A stretch of 64,000 nucleotides of DNA, from positions 231,203-295,202 of the forward strand of contig PJRA01000265.1 in NCBI GenBank assembly GCA_016987375.1, read 5' to 3'. Shown piece by piece: positions 28,401-38,065 of this stretch. Each line of letters opens with the position of its first letter. Position 1 is the first letter of the stretch. The notes under the pieces are model-generated. The model was not told the DNA's origin. It made no database searches and saw only the letters and a program-made list of their open reading frames with translations. The position numbers and the translations under genes were made by a program. Source of the DNA: Brachionus koreanus (Eukaryota; Rotifera; Eurotatoria; Ploima; Brachionidae).

Positions 28401-29952
28401 CAATCATTTAATTATTCGGATATAATTTATGTTTATTAATTTTTCATTATCCTAGTGGATAATGGGAAGGAACTCATTTCATTTTCAAGTACCTTTTTGA
28501 GCAACAGCTCCGATCTGACACAGAGGCTACTGCATCAAGTTGATCATCTACACTGCAAATTTTACACAGTTGAAACCAGTCCCCCATTTTTTGATGAAAG
28601 GGGTTTAAACATGCACCCCGTATTGCAGAGGTATTTTGAAAATTTTTCCACCCTCAGTGGGTTTTGAATCCTCGATTCTCTGCTTGCATGACTAACACAC
28701 AAACCGCTCGGCTATATACGGGCTTTTTATCTATTATCCACTAGGATAGAACAGGGTCAAAAAAAAAAAAAAATTTCATTATAGACTTTATGTTAATTCA
28801 GCTATTCGATTGTTCAATTTTTAGGAATTAATTCTTGAAAAATTTTAAAATTATTAAAAGTAAACTTAAAAGAAATTAATTAAGATCTCTTTCTTTTTTC
28901 AATCAACTCGAATTCTTAGAACACCATTTAACCCTCAGTTTTTTTAAATGAAATTAACTCAAATAAATACCTGACTTGAAAATGACTCAAGATTGATTAA
29001 ACTCACTGTTTATTAAATTTTTAAAATCAAGATATGACCACGAACTAATTGCAAAGGAAATTAGTGATTTTACTGCTAAACAAGTCACCCCGAAACACAA
29101 CATATTTCAAGCTACTCTAGATAACTTATTTTAAACAACTGAAAAAATTGATTTTTTCAAACAGAAGGACTGAAAAGAGGGCTATAGGAACTGTACTATA
29201 TTTCGTACCCAAATTATTTTTTAAATAAAATAAATTGAAAATTACTCAAATGCTTAAATTTTTTTCTTATTAATCTATTAAATTGTACATTGTAAATAAT
29301 AACATGAAATCAAGAAAATATTTTTACTAGTTTTGGCATTAATTTAAAATAAAATATTAAATTACTAGAAGAAGTGAGTTTTGACTGATTTGCCAGAGAC
29401 AAAAAATAGTCATCAATAAGTTTAGGTAGGTTCATTCGATCTACAATTTCGCACTCTCCTTTAGCAAATTCCAAAATCTTTATTTAAAAAAAAATCTATT
29501 TCATTTCTCAAAGGAGAGATCAAGTATTACTTTTGAAATAATGGGAAATGTTGCACATCTGACATCCGAATATTTATCTGAATTGAATAAAATAATACAT
29601 GTTTCTTTGATTTCAGGTGAAAATGGTAAAATTTGTTTTTCAGCTGAGGAAATAAATTTGTCCAAAAATTGTAGTACATTTACTTTACATGATCGAAACT
29701 AGGAAACAAATTTATTTTAGACAAAAATCAAAATTATTCTAATACCTCATCTTTGGTAATTGTTTTACGCAAAAAGGTCAGCAAGTTTTTTTCGCGTTTA
29801 AAAAACAGAGACAAACAAAATGCTATTGTCTGAGGATTTAAATTCTCTCCAAACAAGTAAACAATATCAAGAACAATGGACTTGGCAAGATCTACATTTG
29901 AATTGCTCAGCGTTTCAAACAATCTTTGTATGTGATTTTCCAAATCGTTCAT
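4481..29952 (-). CDS. PRKDC: DNA-dependent protein kinase catalytic subunit
   Basis: Giant PIKK-family kinase that binds Ku at DNA double-strand breaks in non-homologous end joining. Exons (minus strand): 29952-29746, 29698-29531, 29477-29366, 26223-26111, 26051-25551, 25490-24691, 24657-24498, 22018-21986, 21511-17962, 16777-14538, 12629-11343, 10834-9986, 7525-6523 (with an in-frame 51-nt intron at 7407-7357), 5821-5754, 5704-4481. Phases agree at the junctions I checked and the total is divisible by three: 4,087 residues, close to the human length. Landmarks: LNRYAVPKSALNIF in the N-terminal HEAT region; LRRRFLKDK to GDFPDIQIKHSELI before the FAT domain; ARTRFPRLLQIIE; IPGQYNGHEKPLPEYH; the kinase domain with SLRRPKCITIRG, GEDQRQDQRVE, GIGDRHLSNW (catalytic loop) and IGIDFGIAFG (DFG); and a FATC-like end, GWQPFC. 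Its large introns hold nearly all the mobile elements between 6 and 29 kb. The 33-nt exon at 22018-21986 is the least certain. Confidence 0.95.
5822..6522. other. PRKDC intron with possible pogo-like fragment
   Basis: A 701-base intron. Mostly AT-rich, except about 6090-6170, which has GGTATAACGAGC and CGTTATATCGAAAT. These resemble the ends of pogo/Tigger elements (CGTTATAACGAA type). No transposase frame or paired terminal repeat was found. Confidence 0.25.
7836..8565 (+). mobile_element. 5'-truncated non-LTR retrotransposon in a PRKDC intron
   Basis: An open frame at 7836-8360 (LDIRQNLLIKRAIGI, LLETLKLEKIEQLY) resembles the region after the reverse-transcriptase domain in Jockey/CR1-like polyproteins. 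It is followed by a T-run (8487-8499) and a 3' end reading TTTGTCCATGGGACTTAAAC and then AAATAAATAAA. The same tail recurs near 33085, so this is the family's 3' end. No RT catalytic motif is included, which is the usual 5' truncation. It is antisense to PRKDC. Confidence 0.6.
8613..8850 (+). pseudogene. MULE/FLYWCH-like transposon ORF relic
   Basis: Begins MASSIPEYVSNDEVEMEDE, meets a stop at about 8686, continues SAKRSRKFIMEEKYSNKEAA, then has another stop and a frameshift before QDGNKIYYRCNKAKLRD. The WSYHxEN...DGxKxYYRCN pattern is the zinc-finger-like module common in invertebrate MULE-type transposon proteins and FLYWCH domains. It is decayed and antisense inside a PRKDC intron. Confidence 0.4.
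8937..9174 (+). mobile_element. tRNA-derived SINE, copy 1
   Basis: The head starts GCCCGTATAGCCGG, with an A-box-like segment and a B-box-like GAGAGTTCAAAACCC about 50 nt further on: the internal pol III promoter layout of a tRNA. The body follows, ending TATCCACTAGGATAGAATAG and an A-run of 12 (9163-9174). The second copy (28450-28723, opposite strand) keeps the head as GCCGAGCGGT, typical of a tRNA-Ser or -Leu A box. The open frames across it are fortuitous. Confidence 0.7.
13078..13118 (+). repeat. degenerate retroelement-tail repeat
   Basis: TTTAATAAATAAAGTGTTGA followed by TTAACCTTGAAATTT resembles the longer repeat at 23836-23900 and 47975-48040 with its middle deleted. Probably a short, old copy. 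Confidence 0.35.
13678..14140 (-). mobile_element. 5'-truncated non-LTR retrotransposon (pol C-terminus plus 3' UTR)
   Basis: Reading the minus strand from about 14140: RPAQRIRGHLRRISDQSSNH, then RINFFTNRVVNEWNGLPREV and FKNRYDAYK, stop at 13891. The motif RVVNxWNxLP...FKxRLD is the conserved C-terminal end of CR1/Jockey-type polyproteins. After the stop come about 210 bases of 3' UTR ending GCCGTAGC plus (TTATTA)n at about 13680, a simple-repeat end typical of such elements. The 3' UTR recurs at 23029-23206. It lies in a PRKDC intron in the sense orientation. Confidence 0.75.
23029..23206 (-). mobile_element. second copy of the non-LTR 3' UTR (solo tail)
   Basis: About 175 bases, nearly identical to 13678-13852 (shared AAGCTACGGCAAGCAGGC, GTGTGAGAGAGTTACGGC), again ending in an ATT/AAT microsatellite (23029-23043). 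It contains only the 3' UTR, so it is a very short 5'-truncated insertion in a PRKDC intron. Confidence 0.75.
23836..23905 (-). repeat. retroelement 3'-tail repeat
   Basis: AAATAAATGAAGTGTTTTTC followed by GCACTAGCCTGTTGATATAC. It matches the sequence at 47975-48040 and its mirror at 57397-57462, with scattered differences. On the minus strand it ends in CATTTATTT, so it is likely another non-LTR 3' end. Confidence 0.5.
24126..24241. mobile_element. 116-bp MITE with TA target-site duplication
   Basis: The ends are inverted repeats: ATCCCTCGTTCGATT at 24126-24140 and AATCGAACGAGGGAA at 24227-24241, with one mismatch at the outermost base. Each is flanked by TA (24124-24125 and 24242-24243). 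TA duplication plus short terminal inverted repeats and no coding capacity is the signature of a Tc1/mariner-superfamily MITE. It lies in the 2.5-kb PRKDC intron. Confidence 0.75.
27150..27475 (+). mobile_element. Tc1/mariner relic (3' end)
   Basis: At about 27198-27224 the plus strand reads KAKGGHFKV, the ending of many Tc1-type transposases (xxKGGHFK). At 27434-27470 the complementary strand reads TACAGTAGGTCTCAAAAAGT, like a Tc1 terminal inverted repeat. The upstream transposase body is not recognisable. It is inside the 3.1-kb PRKDC intron 26224-29365. Confidence 0.4.
28450..28768 (-). mobile_element. tRNA-derived SINE, copy 2, rearranged
   Basis: The minus-strand head starts at 28723 (GCCCGTATATAGCCGAGCGG), with the B-box-like GAGGATTCAAAACCC, and the body runs down to the near-palindrome ATTATCCTAGTGGATAAT at 28447-28464. 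The A-tail is not at that end. A plus-strand tail (TATCCACTAGGATAGAACAG, then GGTC and an A-run) lies at 28734-28773, beyond the head. The body is therefore inverted relative to its own tail, between two copies of the tail palindrome. Confidence 0.65.
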
Positions 29953-30102
29953 TTTATTATTATAAAAAAAAATAAAATTATTTTAAAATTTAAATAAATA
30001 GGTGTACTTTATGCTTTTTAAAAAACAAAAAAAGCAAAAAAACTTAACTTTTTATTATAAATTAGAGGAAAAATAAATTTTTAATTTTTTGAATGAGAAT
30101 TA
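29953..30102. promoter_or_regulatory. shared divergent promoter, PRKDC / RBBP6 copy 1
   Basis: Only 150 bp separate the PRKDC start codon (minus) from the RBBP6-like start codon (plus). The interval is almost pure A/T with no clear TATA or other box. Both genes must take their 5' ends from it, so a bidirectional promoter is likely. It is inferred from spacing alone. Confidence 0.5.
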
Positions 30103-32068
30103 ATGTCTTACATTCATTTTAAAACTGTTTACAATTTAAATTATGACAAAATTACGTTCGATGGTTCGAGTCTTAGTGTTGGAGAGCTGAGAAAATTAAT
30201 TGTAGAAAAAGCTAAATTAGTCAAATATAAAAAAGTTGATTTTGAATTAGAATTGTCAAATGCTGATACACAAAAGGGTTTTTTGCCATTCAAATCTATT
30301 TTTAATTAGAAAATTTCTTAATTAATTTAAATAAAATAAAGTTTATGCCAATGATGAGGAACTGATTTTTAAAAATACCAGAATTCTAGTCAAACGTGTG
30401 GTAAAAGATTCGGCGGCGCCATTAAGAGCCCAGTAAATTTTGAAAAAAATTAAAAATTTTTCAACTTGCCTCTATTTTAGAGAAAAGGCACCGAAAAATC
30501 CAGAGCCACCTGTGATTCAAAATCTGCCAAAAAATCTCTACGACTCCCTTGCTCCACTAAATCTGCCGTCACAACCTTTGGTTTATGTAGAGCAAAAAAA
30601 AGAGTCACAAGTGGAAGAACAAGCAAAGCTCGAGTCAATTTTAAAAAACTCAATGAGCAAGACACTTTCAGAAACATCAATACAGACATGCCGTTTCCTA
30701 GGAATGAAGCCAATTCAGAAAGCAGCCAATTGGACTCGTTTGGTTCCGCCCGGTTACATTTGTATGCTTTGTAAGAAACCTGGACACTTGAAACAATTTT
30801 GTCCTGAAGCAGCCAATTTACCCAAGCCCGTAGAACGACCAAAATATCCAAGTGGAATTCCAAGGACTAATTTGCGACCTGCTCAACCGGGGGAAAAATT
30901 TGCCATGCTCGGACCTGAGGGCTATGTAGTGCCCGAAAAAGAAAAAGAAGCATCTAAAATAATCAAAAAAGAAAAATTAATTTTTAGTGACGAAGAAGAA
31001 GAGAGCAACAAGCAGGAAAAAGAGGCTGAAAAGTCTATTCCTAAAGAACTTAAGTGTCCTTTCGGTGATCATTTATTAAAAGATGCTGTTCTAGTTCCAT
31101 GTTGTGGTCATTTCATTTGCTGTGATGATTGCATAAGAAACCGTATTTCAAACGAGCAGCTAATTGAGTGTCCAAATGATTCGTGTGATCAGGAAATAGA
31201 CACATTTGGCGGAATCACACCATATCATGAGATGAGACGCAAATGTGCCGAATTTATCAAGTGGAAAAATTTTTCAAATGAGAATAAAAATACGGTGCAA
31301 AAAGAAGAAAAAATTTTGGAAAAACCTCAAGTGGTTGAGATTGAATCTGAAAAAAATTCAAGGCCAACTCGTCCCATTCAGCATTCGCTAAGTGAGTCCG
31401 TCATCAAAAACAATGTATACAATAATCAATATTTCTATCAGCCGGAAGTTTTCTTTGACCATTTTGGCAATCAAAGTGGCTATAATCAAAATTACAATCA
31501 ATTTTCAAATTATTACAATTTTAATACTTATCAACAGTCTTCTTATTGCTATGATAAATATGTTGAAAAGGGTTGTCGAAATGAAAATTTAGACCGCACT
31601 TTGGATATTATGACCGAAAAAGAGTTTAATGAATATAAGGAAAAATTGCTGAACGATGTCAATAATAGGAGAGAAATGGACAAACGACCAGGTGACTTTG
31701 GGGAAAATAGAAGTAAAAAGTCCAGGTCCAGATCCAGATCTAGAAAGTACAAAAAAAAGAATAAAAGTAGATCAAGATCGAGAAATAGGAGAAAGTCGAG
31801 AAGCTATTCAAGATCAGTTTCGAGAACAAGGTCTAAAAAGTCAAAAAAAAAATCTTCTAGAAAAAAACCAGGATCTAGAAGTCGTACAGTTAGCAGATCG
31901 GTAAGTCCACCAAGACGCAAGGATGAAAATATGGTAAAAAACTACAGATTAAATGATCGTAGAGATAAACGATCTGTTAGTCGAGGTAAAAGTACTCGAA
32001 AAGTACTGAAATCATTGTCTCGATCGCCTTCCAAATATCATTACCAAAAACCAAGGTACAAATACTAA
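30103..32068 (+). CDS. RBBP6: RBBP6-like protein, copy 1 (DWNN, zinc knuckle, RING/U-box, RS tail)
   Basis: Homologue of RBBP6/Mpe1/Snama, a ubiquitin-ligase-like subunit of the mRNA 3'-end processing machinery. Exons 30103-30277, 30342-30432, 30481-32068. Exons 1-2 encode the ubiquitin-like DWNN domain (MSYIHFKTVYNLNYDKITFD to NTRILVKRVV). Exon 3 has a CCHC zinc knuckle (CMLCKKPGHLKQFC), a conserved linker (PSGIPRTNLRP), a RING/U-box (LKCPFGDHLLKDAVLVPCCG, HFICCDDCI, ECPNDSCDQE), a Tyr/Asn/Gln-rich stretch and a C-terminal Arg-Ser/Lys-rich tail. The second Cys of the first RING pair is Gly, and the last pair is spaced C-x4-C, not C-x2-C. It pairs tandemly with the copy at 35034 and shares 144 identical bases with it. 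About 630 residues. Confidence 0.92.
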
Positions 32069-33027
32069 TGAATGATATTTTATTTATTAATCAAAAATTT
32101 GTAATTAGATTAAATTTTTTTTCTGATGTAAATTTTAAACTTATATTTAATTCAATTATTTGATTGTTGAGTGTAAATTTTTTTTTAAAATACAAATAAA
32201 TGAATTTGAATCTATTCTATATTCATATTAAAATTAAAATAAAAAAATTATTAAGATTTTTTATTTATTTTTATTAAAAAGACAATTTCTCAATAAATAA
32301 AAAGCTTGAAAAAAAAGGTTTATTAAAATCAAGTTCACAATTTTATTAAGAATAATCACTAATAAAATAATTTTTTCTCTAATTTCATTTTTAATGTCAC
32401 CAAAAATATATAAAAGAGACAAAAATATTAAGAAAATTTTTTGACTTATAAAATTTTAATATAACTAATTTTGTAAATCCTCAACAAATTTAATAAAAAA
32501 TAAACATATTTATTAAACCAATAAATTTATTAAATCAAACAAAACAAAATTATGTGTTTTCAGAAAAAAAAAAAAGTTAAACCGAAATTTTTTTTGTGAA
32601 CATTTAACAAAAAAATTAGTTAATTAATTAAAAAAGGTAATTTTTATAAAATCATTTTTTTTTAAAATCTTAACCGTTCGGACAATAATAACATTTTTTC
32701 TTTTTAATTAAAGCGTTGCATTTTCACACATAATTTATTAGCAGTTTCAGTATTTTCCGAGAATTTTGCAATCTTTCAAATTTTTTTAATTTTTCATACT
32801 TTTTTTTTTAACCATAAAAATATTTTCAAAAAATGTTCATCAAAAAAGAAATGAAACGATTTATTTCATGCTACATCTATTAGGACAACCATTCGCTTAG
32901 TCATTTTACGTACAAATTCCTCAAAATTTAGATCTTTAATATGTGTCTGTAATTCTTTTAAAGACCCACCATTCTACTTTTAATTAATAAAGTTAAAGAT
33001 TACTAAATTTTAAAAAAGGCATTTAAT

Positions 33028-33115
33028 TATTTATTTATTTTTTTTTTTTTTTATTTTTTTTTATTAATATCATATTTCAATTTGTCCATGGAACTTAAAC
33101 TTAAATAAATAATAA
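33028..33115 (+). repeat. solo retroelement 3' tail, second copy
   Basis: A T-rich run, then AATTTGTCCATGGAACTTAA and ACTTAAATAAATAATAATAA. It matches the 3' end of the non-LTR element at 8487-8565 and is likely a heavily 5'-truncated insertion. Confidence 0.55.
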
Positions 33116-33194
33116 TAATTCAACCTGAGCCTCTTTTTTTTTAGCAAAGCTTCAGTATGTTATTCTTAAGATTGATACTCTCTCTTTCAGGAAT

Positions 33195-33330
33195 AGGGGA
33201 AACAGCGTCTGGAAAACTTGGTTCACAGACGCAGGTGAATTAAACCTGGAAAATCTTGCAGTAATCGGGTTATGGAAACGTGTGCGAGTCAAATGGATCT
33301 GTTTTTACATAAAAACAGTAAGAACAACAT
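33195..33330. ncRNA. candidate structured RNA or unclassified repeat
   Basis: Three successive perfect stem-loops: GCGTCTG/CAGACGC (33205-33211 with 33226-33232), CAGGT/ACCTG (33232-33236 with 33244-33248, sharing one base with stem 1), and CTGTTTTT/AAAAACAG (33299-33306 with 33311-33318). Base composition is far less AT-rich than the surroundings. The plus strand also has a short open frame that I do not recognise. No match to U1-U6, SRP, RNase P/MRP or tRNA is apparent. Confidence 0.25.
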
Positions 33331-35033
33331 GGATAAGTTCATTGGAATTGAGTCAAAAATCAGTGGACGCGCCTTCTAGGTGCATATCACCGTAAACCAT
33401 CTTACGCCTTGGCACTGGAACTTTTTTATATAAATATTACTGTTTTTTTTGGATAAAAACAGCTTTTAAAATTTTTTTTTTAATTTAATTAACTCGACTG
33501 ACTCGTGGTCAAGCCACCTGTTAGCCAACATTTTTATATTTTATATTAAAATTAAATTTAAATTCAAATGACAACTTCTCTGTTCGCAGCCAGATAGGAA
33601 CATATTAATAGAAATAAGAAAGCCAGGTCTAAATCCTTATCTAAATCGGATAATTATTTTTTGATCAAAAAATTTTTTAAAAATTTCATAGACAAATTAA
33701 AAAAATATGGCGTTAGAAAATATTAAATCTTTTAAGAACAAATATTTTTAATTTTTTATACAAATTCAAAAGATTAAAATAAAAACCACTCTCAAAAGTT
33801 TATATGAAAAAGTGACTTTGGTTTTCTAACCGCACGTTTTAATTTATAGTCCCTTCTATTAGTTTTCGTGCATGCTTTAGAGTGATTTATTTATGCTTTA
33901 ATTATTTACAAGTATATCTTTTGAAAAGATATTTGGAAAGGATTGCGTTTCTTATTATGAAAAAAAAGGAAAGACTAAACCGTTTCCAAACTTTTTGCTT
34001 TAAAAACAGAACTATTTCTAAAATTTACATTTAAAAAGTAAAAATGTCTCAAAATTTTTCAGAATTTGTATAAAAGTTGAAAATTTTTATTTTAAAAAAA
34101 AAGTTTCATATTTTCTAATGCCATTTTTTTTTAATTTAATTTATCTAGCAAATTTTTAAAAAATTTTTTGATCAAAAAAGAATTATTTTTTTAACATTTA
34201 ATACCCAGAGGCATTTTTCAGCAATTTATGTTGCATCTGTATCATATTTACCATTGTTTTTAATTAAATAAATTTGATCATTTTTGAATTTTTTTTCAAT
34301 CAGAAAACTAAATAATGCATAATATGCTTATTGTAATGGAATAAAGAGAAAAAAGATAAGATAATGTGAATGTAAATGTAAAAGAGAAGATTAAAATAAA
34401 ATGAATTTTTTTAAATATTTGACACAATTAAAAAGATGAAAATAACAGAATTGAAACAAAACTTTAACTTAAAAATGTTACTGAGCTTGTTCGAATAAAT
34501 GTGTTAAAAAAACAATTAGTGTCCGAATAACATTTTTTAATTTCATTGATGTCAATTGAAAAGTAAAATTTTTTATGCATTCTAATATTTTTTTGTTTTT
34601 CTAAATAAAATTGTGGAAAAACCTTAAAAATTTGTGATTACTGAAATAAATTTCTGTTTAAAAATCAAAATATTTAATGGTAAATTATAAATAAAATTTT
34701 TAAAAGACAAATAATTAGGTTCTTAAAATGGCTTGATAAAGAAATCAAATCTAAATTCTAAACTCAAAAGTATAACTAATTTTGCCTTCTCACAAAACAA
34801 AAAAAAATACAAAAAATAAAAATACTAAATTGTGTAATTATTCTATCTAGGTTTTTTAGCTCGTCTACATTGACCCAGCAAAAAATAGCTATAAAAATCG
34901 AAAATTAGAAATTACAAGATAAATACAAGTGCATTATTTAGAATTTATTTAAAATAAATTTTTTTTTAAATTTAAATAAAAACTTTTAATTCACTAAAAA
35001 TCATTTGATTTAATGCTATCCTTTGTCTTGTAA

Positions 35034-37214
35034 ATGTCTTATATACACTTCAAATCTGTTTACAACATAAACTATGACAAAGTTACTTTCGATAGTTCAA
35101 GTTTAACGCTACAAGAGCTTAAAAACCTAATTGCTGAAAAAAGCAAATTTTCCAAAAAGCTCGACTTTGACTTGGAAATATCAAACGCCGAGACCAATCA
35201 AGGTATTTACAATTTTTTAATCAATAACTAATTTAGAATAAGATTTAATTTTATTTTAAGTATATCAAGAAAAAGATGTTATCTTAAAAAATACTAGAGT
35301 CATCGTTAAACGTATTATAAAGAATTCAACCACACCACTTAGACAAAAGTATATTTTTTTTATTAATCTAATAAAATTATTAAAAAAAAATTTTTATTTT
35401 CCTTAAAAAGATCTCCTAAACCAAGTCCTTCATTGGCAACTAGTCAGTCTACTATCAATTTAACAAATTTTGCCAGTGAGCAGACATTGGCAAAAAGCAA
35501 ATCGATTAGTCCGAGCACAAGTTTAACTAGTTTAAAAGAAAAAACACTAATATCCAGCAATAAAGCAGCATTTGATTACTTATCACCACTTAGTATACCT
35601 TCAAAACCAGTTATTTATGTTGAAGCCTCAGATAAAAAAGCAGAAGAGAGTGATGTACGTATTGATGAAAAAGCTAGATTGGAATCAATTTTAGCTAGTT
35701 CAATAACCAAATCACCTACAAGTGAAAGTCAAACACGGCTAGCCGGATTTTCCAAATCTTGGCAAAAACAAGTCAGTCCAATAAATAGACCAATTCCTCC
35801 TGGCTATGTATGTGTCATTTGTCGGAAACCTGGACACTTGAAACAATTTTGTCCTGAAGCAGCCAATTTACCCAAGCCCGTAGAACGACCAAAATATCCA
35901 AGTGGAATTCCAAGGACTAATTTGCGACCTGCTCAACCGGGGGAAAAATTTGCCATGCTCGGACCTGAAGGTTATGTTGTCACAGAAATTGACAAAGAAG
36001 CGGCCAAAGTTGTCAAAAAAGACCGGCTAATATTCGAAGATGAAGAAATCAAGTACGAAAAATTAGAAAGTGAGACTAAAAGTGAGGATATACCCGAAGA
36101 ATTAAAATGTTCTCTTGGACAACATTTATTAAAAGACGCAGTACTAGTTCCATGCTGTGGTCATTTTATATGTTGTGATGAATGCATCAGACAAAAAATA
36201 ATCAATGAAGAAACTATTATTTGTCCAAATAAGGAATGTGATCAAGAAATAGGTCCAATGGTATCAATTACTCCTGATCATGAAACACGCAAAAAAGTTC
36301 AAGACTATTTGGAAAAATCTAAAAAGAAAAAAATAATATCTCAAAGTGAAACAAAATCAGACGCTTTTTTTGACATGATAATGAGTGAAGTAAATGGTAA
36401 TGAAGAAAATTTAGAAAAATCTGAGCCTTTGTCTCCCGTACAAGATAGTAACATTTCTAGTTCTGAATTATTGTCACAACAACTAATCTCTGCTTCGGCA
36501 GATTCTCAATCATTATCACCAGCACCTTTGCCAACACCACCCATAACTCCCAAAGTAGATCTAGCTCGAACCCAAGCCCAGGCTTATTCAAATTATCAGT
36601 ATAAAGCCAGATTTTTGGGACAGAAAGCATATCCTGGTCAGGTTTATCCTACATCTCAGGGATTTTATCCTTATATGCCAAGAGGCAATTTCTATGGCCA
36701 GTTGAGACCGAGATTTGCAAGACCATCAATTAATATGTACCCACAAATGCCGTTTTATTCATCAATGGAGCAAATGATGGGAAATTATCAAAATGTAATG
36801 AGTGAAAGTCAGTTTTACGAATATCAAGAAAATCTGAAAAAAGAGAAAGAACATGAGAGCAAGATTGAAAAAAGAGAAGAAAGACACCGTAGATCGAGGA
36901 GTAGAGAACGTTATAAGCGTTCGAGAAGTAGATCTAGGCATAGAGACAAATATAAACCAAGAAAGAGAAGTAGAAGTCGGTCTAGAGGGCGGCACAGATC
37001 TCAATCTAGATCGAGACGTAAATATAAACGGTCTAAGTCGAGGCCTAGCGAGAAAAAATATAAACAAAAATCCAGAACGAGATCCAGTTCAAAAAAGAGA
37101 AAGCGAACTAGATCCAAAAGTAAAGATAGAAAAAAAAGCAAATCTCGTTCGAGATCTTCTAGTTTGCCAAGTGAGAGCAAAAAGCTTCACAAGTCAAAGA
37201 AAAAAGAGAAATAA
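35034..37214 (+). CDS. RBBP6: RBBP6-like protein, copy 2
   Basis: Tandem paralogue of the gene at 30103, same strand and same three-exon structure: 35034-35202, 35261-35348, 35411-37214. DWNN domain (MSYIHFKSVYNINYDKVTFD), zinc knuckle (CVICRKPGHLKQFC), the same linker, and a RING/U-box (LKCSLGQHLLKDAVLVPCCG, HFICCDECI, ICPNKECDQE) with the same missing second Cys and the same stretched last pair. A Ser/Pro-rich middle (SPAPLPTPPITPK) and an aromatic/Pro/Gly stretch follow, then a long RS/RK-rich tail. About 680 residues. Outside the shared 144 nt, synonymous sites have clearly diverged from copy 1, so the duplication is not recent. Presumed role as for copy 1: 3'-end processing and E3-like activity. 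Confidence 0.92.
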
Positions 37215-37375
37215 TTTTTTTAATTAATTTTCTTATTAATTTTTTTTGTTGTTGTATAATTGTTTCCGTAATATTTTGAAAATAAATTTATTGAAAATAT
37301 ATTAATTTTTTATTAAAAAAATTAGAATTAATTTTTAATTTTTTTATTTTTATTAAAAAAATTAAAAATAGGAAT
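37215..37375. other. 3' flank of RBBP6 copy 2
   Basis: Short A/T stretch with an AATAAA (about 37281) that suits polyadenylation of the upstream gene. Confidence 0.4.
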
Positions 37376-37377
37376 GC

Positions 37378-38065
37378 AATATCCAAAAGTCTGAAATTTT
37401 GATGTATAGTCTCTCCAACTCTGTTCCTGGTCTTAATAAATTATGTTATGAGGAAATCAACTGCTAATCCAAGAGGTATTCAGTTGAGTCTTCCCACAAG
37501 ACCTAGACTTTGCTCATGATCTTGTGCTGATAGCAAATACAGAAACTATTAAGCATCTCAAAACGCAAGATCTTGTGCTATGCTAAACCAACTGGACTTG
37601 AAATAAACGGGACAAAAACAAAAGTAATGTTCACTAAGACATAGAGAATAGACTGTAAAAAGCAACTTAGCAATACTCAAACCAGTATGGAAATCTACCA
37701 GCTACAGCAATAAAACAAAGCTAAAGCTGTACAATAGTAAAGTGAAAGCAACACTAGTTAACGCTGATGAATGAACAAAAGATTAAGTTGGCTTGGACAT
37801 ATATTTAGGATAGAAGAAAAGCAAATAATAAAAAGAGCCCAGCAATGTACACTCCAAGGAAAGCGAAAAATAGGAAGATCAGCAGCATCAATAGGAAGAA
37901 GCAATCATGAAAGAGCTCACTGAACTGAAATGGGTATGACATGGGATGAAGCAAGGGTAAAGGCAAAAGATCGACGTGAGTGGAAATCAAAAATAATGAC
38001 CCTCTTGCACCAAAAGGAGTGTATAAGGAGAAAAAAAAACAGCTTTAAGAAGCTTAACCCGATTA
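37378..38065 (+). mobile_element. decayed RTE-like non-LTR retrotransposon fragment
   Basis: Interrupted frames on the plus strand read DFAHDLVLIANTETI-like (RT catalytic box region, about 37510), then AKPTGLEINGTKTKVMFTKT (about 37580), RLSWLGHIFRIEEKQIIKRA (about 37785), GKRKIGRSAASIGRS, and GMTWDEARVKAKDRREWKS (about 37930). That order (xADD box, KTKxM, RWLGHxxRM, GxKRxGRP, MxxxW..A...A.DRxxW) is the C-terminal half of RTE-type endonuclease/reverse transcriptases. Many stops and shifts make it non-functional. Confidence 0.7.

Larger units (their letters stand above)
32069..35033. other. intergenic between RBBP6 paralogues
   Basis: 2.97 kb, mostly A/T with no convincing gene. It holds a retroelement tail (about 33028-33115) and a more GC-balanced island (about 33160-33430) with consecutive perfect stem-loops. 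AATAAA-type signals follow the first gene near 32195. Confidence 0.6.

Noticed and set aside
31392..31904. Alternative-frame and opposite-strand frames in the RBBP6 RS-rich tail (also 36762-37227)
   Set aside because: Arg-Ser repeats leave other frames open; the DWNN-knuckle-RING frame is clearly the coding one.
33160..33420. Spliced-leader or U snRNA gene in the GC-richer island
   Set aside because: No leader donor (AG-GTAAG in context) with a proper Sm site in register, and no match to known U RNA landmarks; kept only as a weak structured-RNA candidate.
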